This document shows positions 6,112 through 8,868 of a DNA stretch of 8,868 bases, one piece after another. This DNA is from an uncultured Bacilli bacterium. GTDB taxonomy: Bacteria > Bacillota_I > Bacilli_A > RF39 > UBA660. The first letter of the stretch is position 1. Each line of letters starts with the position of its first letter. The notes beneath the pieces are model-generated. The model saw only the letters and a list, made by a program, of their open reading frames with translations. It searched no databases and had not been told where the DNA came from. Location of the stretch: NCBI GenBank assembly GCA_947623975.1, contig CANQHY010000047.1:1-8868 (forward strand), in the 5' to 3' direction. The translations under genes were made by a program, and so were the position numbers.

Positions 6112-7275
6112 ATGGAATCATATCGTTTTGTTATTTGGGTAGCTATTCTAGTATTTCCAATAATAGCGTTTTTGATAACGTTACCATATATGATAAGAAA
6201 TTATCATAAATATGGTTCGATTCCTCTTTTGCGAACTCTAGTCGTTTATTCTTTTGTTTTTTATCTTTTGACAGCATACTTTATGGTTATTCTTCCGCTT
6301 CCTAGCATTAGTGAGGTAAAAAATTTAGATACTGCTTGGGTAGAATTAAGACCATTTAAATTTATCGGAGATTTAATACTTTATTCTAATTTTTCAATAA
6401 CGGATCCTTCCACATATCTACCAGCTTTAAAAAATTCTATTGTTTATGTTAATTTATTCAATTTATTTTTAACTATACCATTTGGTGTTTATTTGCGATA
6501 CTATTTCAAGAGGACTTGGTGGGAAGTACTTATCTATAGTTTCCTTTTGAGTCTATTTTTTGAAATTACACAGATAACCGGTTTATATGGAATTTATCCT
6601 AGACCATATCGCCTATTTGAGGTTGATGATCTTATAATAAATACCGCCGGTGGAGTATTAGGATATATATTAACACCACTTTTTTGTTTTATAATTCCAA
6701 GTAGAAAAAGGCTTGATGAAGAAGCTTATGAAAATGGCCAAAGAGTATCTTTTTCAAGACGCGCAATAGCTTATTTAGTAGATTATACTATTTTTAATCT
6801 TGTTATTTTAGCTTTAAAAGTTATTTTCGATTTAGAACTTGGATTTGGAATTTATTCTTGGCTGTATTTCTTCTATTTGGTGTTCAGTGTTTGCTTTTTT
6901 AATGGTAGAACTATTGGGAAAAGCGTGGTCAAAATAAAGATTGTAAGTTCAGATGGAAAAGATGCTAGGATACACCAACTATTAGCAAGGTACACTTTTA
7001 GATTTATTTTGTATTTTAAAGTTTATGACATATTGTCCTTCGGATTTGAATTCTGTAATAGTGATTTAATATTCACTATTGAGGTTGTTATTTGTATATT
7101 AATAATAATTATTTATTTAAATAGTATATGGACTATTGTTTCCCAGAAAGACCAGTTGGTTTATGAATTACTTAGTAAGACAAAAAATATCAGTACAATA
7201 AGATATAAAACTCGTGAACCGCAAAATGAAGAAGATTGCCAAGAAAAGAAATTAGAGGAAGAGTGTAGTGTATAA
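6112..7275 (+). CDS. VanZ-RDD fusion membrane protein
   Basis: A 387-residue membrane protein with two fused domains. The N-terminal VanZ-like domain (about 45-195) has four to five helices, the conserved glutamate in FFEITQ (E151) and the DDLIINTAGGVLGY motif (172-185). The C-terminal RDD domain (about 212-365) shows SRRAIAYLVDYTI (215-227, with R217 and D224), NGRTIGKSVVKIKIV (264-278) and the closing YELLSKTKN (351-359). A charged, acidic tail (368-387) follows. VanZ is known from low-level teicoplanin resistance in enterococci, but most family members are chromosomal and uncharacterised; RDD proteins are poorly understood membrane proteins. The fusion itself recurs in Bacillota. The ATG at 6112 has a full AAGGAGG (6099-6105) six bases upstream, overlapping the stop of the glycosyltransferase. 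It is last in the operon, and its stop sits inside the terminator stem-loop. Confidence 0.87.
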   Translation: MESYRFVIWVAILVFPIIAFLITLPYMIRNYHKYGSIPLLRTLVVYSFVFYLLTAYFMVILPLPSISEVKNLDTAWVELRPFKFIGDLILYSNFSITDPSTYLPALKNSIVYVNLFNLFLTIPFGVYLRYYFKRTWWEVLIYSFLLSLFFEITQITGLYGIYPRPYRLFEVDDLIINTAGGVLGYILTPLFCFIIPSRKRLDEEAYENGQRVSFSRRAIAYLVDYTIFNLVILALKVIFDLELGFGIYSWLYFFYLVFSVCFFNGRTIGKSVVKIKIVSSDGKDARIHQLLARYTFRFILYFKVYDILSFGFEFCNSDLIFTIEVVICILIIIIYLNSIWTIVSQKDQLVYELLSKTKNISTIRYKTREPQNEEDCQEKKLEEECSV

Positions 7276-7292
7276 AACTGCACTCTAATTTT
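7260..7292 (+). terminator. Intrinsic terminator of the envelope operon, overlapping the stop codon
   Basis: AGAGTGTAGT (7260-7269) pairs with ACTGCACTCT (7277-7286) over ten pairs, one of them T-G wobble, across a seven-base loop that contains the start of the TAA stop (7273-7275). AATTTTATT follows. The T tract is modest, so termination may be incomplete. Confidence 0.75.
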
Positions 7293-7306
7293 ATTAAATA
7301 AGTATA

Positions 7307-7333
7307 TTGCTAATTAAAAAAATCTGCTATAAT
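7307..7333 (+). promoter_or_regulatory. Promoter of tRNA-Thr, extended -10 type
   Basis: TGCTATAAT (7325-7333) gives a perfect -10 box with the TGn extension. The -35 is poor: TTGCTA (7307-7312) at 15 bases, or TATTGC (7305-7310) at 17 bases. Transcription would start near 7340, just before the mature tRNA 5' end at 7343. Confidence 0.7.
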
Positions 7334-7342
7334 TATATTGTT

Positions 7343-7416
7343 GCCGATATAGTTTAGTGGTAAAACAGGTCCTTGGTAAGGATCAGAGGCAAGTTCAATT
7401 CTCGCTATCGGCACCA
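7343..7416 (+). tRNA. tRNA-Thr, anticodon GGT (reads ACC and ACT)
   Basis: A 74-base cloverleaf with encoded CCA (7414-7416). The acceptor is GCCGATA with TATCGGC and discriminator A. The D stem is GTTT/AAAC with a short loop AGTGGTA. The anticodon stem is GGTCC/GGATC with loop TTGGTAA, so the anticodon is GGT. The variable region is AGAG. The T stem is GCAAG/CTCGC with loop TTCAATT, and it carries an A-C mismatch at 51-63 where a T at 7403 would restore a normal pair. Otherwise all conserved positions are present. It is a single-gene unit with its own promoter and terminator. Confidence 0.95.
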
Positions 7417-7426
7417 TTATGATAGT

Positions 7427-7454
7427 AAACTCGAACTTTTAGGATTCGAGTTTT
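7427..7454 (+). terminator. Intrinsic terminator of tRNA-Thr
   Basis: AAACTCGAA (7427-7435) pairs perfectly with TTCGAGTTT (7445-7453) across a nine-base loop, and the T tract runs to 7454. It begins ten bases after the tRNA CCA end. Confidence 0.85.
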
Positions 7455-7484
7455 AATATATCTAAAATTATGTTAAAATATTTA

Positions 7485-7521
7485 TAGTTTAAATTGATAT
7501 GTTTGCCAATTTAAAAAACTA
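7485..7521 (+). other. Unassigned hairpin between tRNA-Thr and the hypothetical gene
   Basis: TTTAAATTG (7488-7496) pairs perfectly with CAATTTAAA (7507-7515), loop ATATGTTTGC, and TAG/CTA can extend it past a three-A bulge. A possible extended -10 box, TGTTAAAAT (7471-7479), lies just upstream without a clear -35. No open reading frame or known RNA motif is seen. The rest of 7455-7569 is AT-rich, and I find nothing else in it. Confidence 0.3.
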
Positions 7522-7569
7522 AACGACATTTTCATGCATTTTTTATTTTAATAATCAATATTTCAATTT

Positions 7570-7599
7570 TAAACATTTTAAATCGAATTGTGATATAAT
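7570..7599 (+). promoter_or_regulatory. Promoter of the hypothetical gene at 7622
   Basis: TGATATAAT (7591-7599) is a perfect extended -10. TAAACA (7570-7575) is a plausible -35 at 18 bases. Transcription would start near 7606, giving a leader of only about 15 bases that is mostly ribosome binding site. Confidence 0.75.
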
Positions 7600-7609
7600 A
7601 TTTTTAGAT

Positions 7610-7614
7610 GGAGG
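7610..7614 (+). promoter_or_regulatory. Ribosome binding site deciding the start at 7622
   Basis: GGAGG stands seven bases before ATG 7622. The in-frame TTG at 7616 is only one base from it and cannot be the start. Confidence 0.85.
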
Positions 7615-7621
7615 ATTGAAT

Positions 7622-8296
7622 ATGTATTATTTTAAAAACAATGGTGAAAGAATTGAAAAATATCAAGTTAATTTTAGTAGAGAAAAAATTGAAAGATTAA
7701 AGAAAGAAATCATCGATAGATGTAGCTATATAGAACACAAAGAATTTATAAGTGACTATCCTCCAATATTTGATGACAATAGTATCATTAAAAACTTTCA
7801 TGATACTCTTGTTGGAAAAAAGGAATATTTTGAAGAGACAAGAGATGTCTATTCATACAGTTATGACGAATATAAACCACCCTACTTAATTGAATTGATA
7901 AATAGACTTATAAATGGTGATGCCGAAGTCATTGATGAAATATTGACCTATGATATTTCTTCTGATGAATCCATAGATGATAAAATTAAACTAGTAAATC
8001 AAGAATTCATGGATATCGAAGCTGAAAACATTGATGGGAAGAAAGCAAAATTAAAAGAATTAGGAGACTTATTGGAGTCTAAAGATTTAAATAGAGATCA
8101 ACAAAATATAGAACCGTATTATTATCAACTCATAAAATTGATTGAATTTGACTTAGTGGATTCACTAACAATTTTCGAACTTAACAGAGTGGAATCCTTT
8201 TTAGGAATTGAATTAGGCTCTAATCAAATGACTAGCACTTCAAAGAATAATGGCTTCGTAAAAATATTAAAAAAAGATAAAAGACCAAAGTTATGA
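7622..8296 (+). CDS. Hypothetical protein, acidic, soluble, function unknown
   Basis: I do not recognise a domain in these 224 residues. The protein has no signal peptide or membrane helix and is rich in Asp, Glu, Lys, Tyr and Ile. The N-terminus (MYYFKNNGERIEKYQV) looks like a short beta-hairpin. A charged helix follows (19-36), then an aromatic stretch with EYFEETRDVYSYSYDEY (68-84) and PPYLIELINRLI (86-97), and two Lys/Glu/Leu-rich helices around 119-155 that could form a coiled coil. A second Tyr-containing helix (165-180) and a lysine-rich tail (213-224) end it. There are no Cys or His clusters that would suggest metal binding. It has its own promoter with a very short leader and its own terminator. 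The coding pattern and a good ribosome binding site make it a real gene. A lineage-restricted cytosolic protein is the best description. Confidence 0.8.
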   Translation: MYYFKNNGERIEKYQVNFSREKIERLKKEIIDRCSYIEHKEFISDYPPIFDDNSIIKNFHDTLVGKKEYFEETRDVYSYSYDEYKPPYLIELINRLINGDAEVIDEILTYDISSDESIDDKIKLVNQEFMDIEAENIDGKKAKLKELGDLLESKDLNRDQQNIEPYYYQLIKLIEFDLVDSLTIFELNRVESFLGIELGSNQMTSTSKNNGFVKILKKDKRPKL

Positions 8297-8328
8297 CATT
8301 TATTTTTACAACGATGTTAAACAATATG

Positions 8329-8365
8329 AAAACTACTCTCAAAATGGAATTGAAAGTAGTTTTTT
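8329..8365 (+). terminator. Intrinsic terminator between convergent genes, possibly bidirectional
   Basis: AAAACTACT (8329-8337) pairs with AGTAGTTTT (8355-8363). A C-A mismatch (8338, 8354) separates this from an inner TCAA/TTGA stem (8339-8342, 8350-8353) with loop AATGGAA. A T tract continues to 8365. Read on the - strand the stem ends in TTTT, so it may also serve the ABC-F gene that stops at 8414. Confidence 0.8.
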
Positions 8366-8413
8366 ATATTCAAAAAATGAAATTTGTTACTTTTCAAGAT
8401 AACTAAAAGTATT

Positions 8414-8868
8414 TCAATTGTTCTGCTTTTTTCTAATTACAGTTTCTTTATAATCATCATAATTACCAATGTATTCAACTAATTTCTCATCTTGAATACA
8501 AACGATTTTGTTTGCTATTCTATTGATGAAACAGCGATCATGTGATACGAAAAGAATTGTTCCATCATAATCAATTAAAGTGTCTTCAAGTATTTCTCTA
8601 GTCGTTATATCGATGTGATTAGTCGGTTCATCAAGAATCAAAAAATTGATATCACTCTGCATTAGACAGAATAATTTAAGGCGAACTTTTTCTCCTCCTG
8701 ATAAACTGGATACCCTTTTATTAATCGTATTTTGAGTGAACATGAACTTGGATAGTGCACTTCGCAAATGGGATTCTTCGCCTTCGAAACTCTTTCTGGC
8801 GATTTCATATATCGTCTCATCGCAATCAAAATCTATTTTCTGAGGAATATACCCTATATTTACATTAG
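8414..8868 (-). CDS. ABC-F family ATPase, C-terminal part (second nucleotide-binding domain)
   Basis: The frame is open from the window edge, without a stop, to TGA at 8416-8414, giving the last 150 residues. Motifs appear in order: Q-loop (NIGYIPQ, about 3-9), ABC signature (SSLSGGEKVRLKL, about 57-69), Walker B with the F-type DEPTNHID (about 81-88) and the H-loop (LFVSHDR, about 108-114). The closing YIGNYDDYKE (about 135-144) is typical of ABC-F proteins, which carry two ATPase domains, lack membrane helices and act on the ribosome as translation factors or antibiotic-protection proteins. The protein ends soon after this domain, so it lacks the C-terminal coiled-coil extension seen in Uup. 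The interdomain linker that separates housekeeping from resistance types is outside the window, so no subfamily is given. It is convergent with the gene at 7622. Confidence 0.93.
   Translation of the reverse strand, partial: NVNIGYIPQKIDFDCDETIYEIARKSFEGEESHLRSALSKFMFTQNTINKRVSSLSGGEKVRLKLFCLMQSDINFLILDEPTNHIDITTREILEDTLIDYDGTILFVSHDRCFINRIANKIVCIQDEKLVEYIGNYDDYKETVIRKKQNN

Noticed and set aside
7616..7621. TTG start two codons earlier for the hypothetical gene
   Set aside because: Only one base separates it from GGAGG. ATG 7622 is correctly spaced.
1..8868. CRISPR array, insertion sequence, prophage or toxin-antitoxin pair
   Set aside because: No regularly spaced repeats, terminal inverted repeats, transposase or integrase motifs, or paired small genes are visible on either strand.

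Overview
The window is a strongly AT-rich stretch of bacterial chromosome. Coding density, ribosome binding sites of the AGGAGG type, CCA-encoded tRNA genes and the protein families present all point to a low-GC Gram-positive bacterium (Bacillota, Bacilli side, possibly a relative of the uncultured lineages close to Mycoplasmatota). TGA acts as a stop (two genes end with it at family-typical lengths) and TGG encodes Trp, so the ordinary bacterial code is in use. No insertion sequence, prophage or CRISPR array is visible. This looks like ordinary chromosome rather than a mobile island.

Layout. (1) Positions 1-2883, + strand: the 3' end of an FtsW/RodA-type gene, then comEA and comEC, closely packed with comEC starting inside comEA. 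This is the DNA-receptor and membrane-channel pair of natural transformation. A GAAA-loop terminator follows at 2994. (2) 3029-3693: a single-gene unit with its own promoter, encoding a small HD-domain metal-dependent phosphohydrolase of unknown substrate, closed by its own terminator. (3) 3694-4142: no protein gene, but a very strong + strand promoter (3778-3806) and, on the - strand, tRNA-Arg(CCT) with its own promoter and terminator. (4) 4143-7275: a tight three-gene + strand operon of membrane proteins: a PF06541 (CmpB-like) membrane protein, a processive-type membrane glycosyltransferase family 2, and a VanZ-RDD fusion. The best promoter for it is the one at 3778, which would give a leader antisense to tRNA-Arg. 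(5) 7328-7454: tRNA-Thr(GGT) with its own promoter and terminator. (6) 7570-8365: a single gene for an acidic cytosolic protein of unknown function, with its own promoter and terminator. (7) 8414 to the window end, - strand: the C-terminal ATPase domain of an ABC-F protein, running off the edge.

How the genes fit together. ComEA binds incoming double-stranded DNA at the cell surface and ComEC passes a single strand through the membrane. The type IV pilus machinery they need is not in this window. The three-gene membrane operon looks like an envelope unit that makes or handles a glycan or glycolipid; that is inferred from the families and the tight spacing. The predicted promoters share an extended -10 pattern, three of them almost identical over 12 bases (TTGTGATATAAT or one mismatch), although their -35 boxes vary.

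Most interesting unexplained parts: the strong promoter at 3778 with no gene for over 330 bases; the unrecognised protein at 7622; the envelope operon; and an A-C mismatch in the T-stem of tRNA-Thr.
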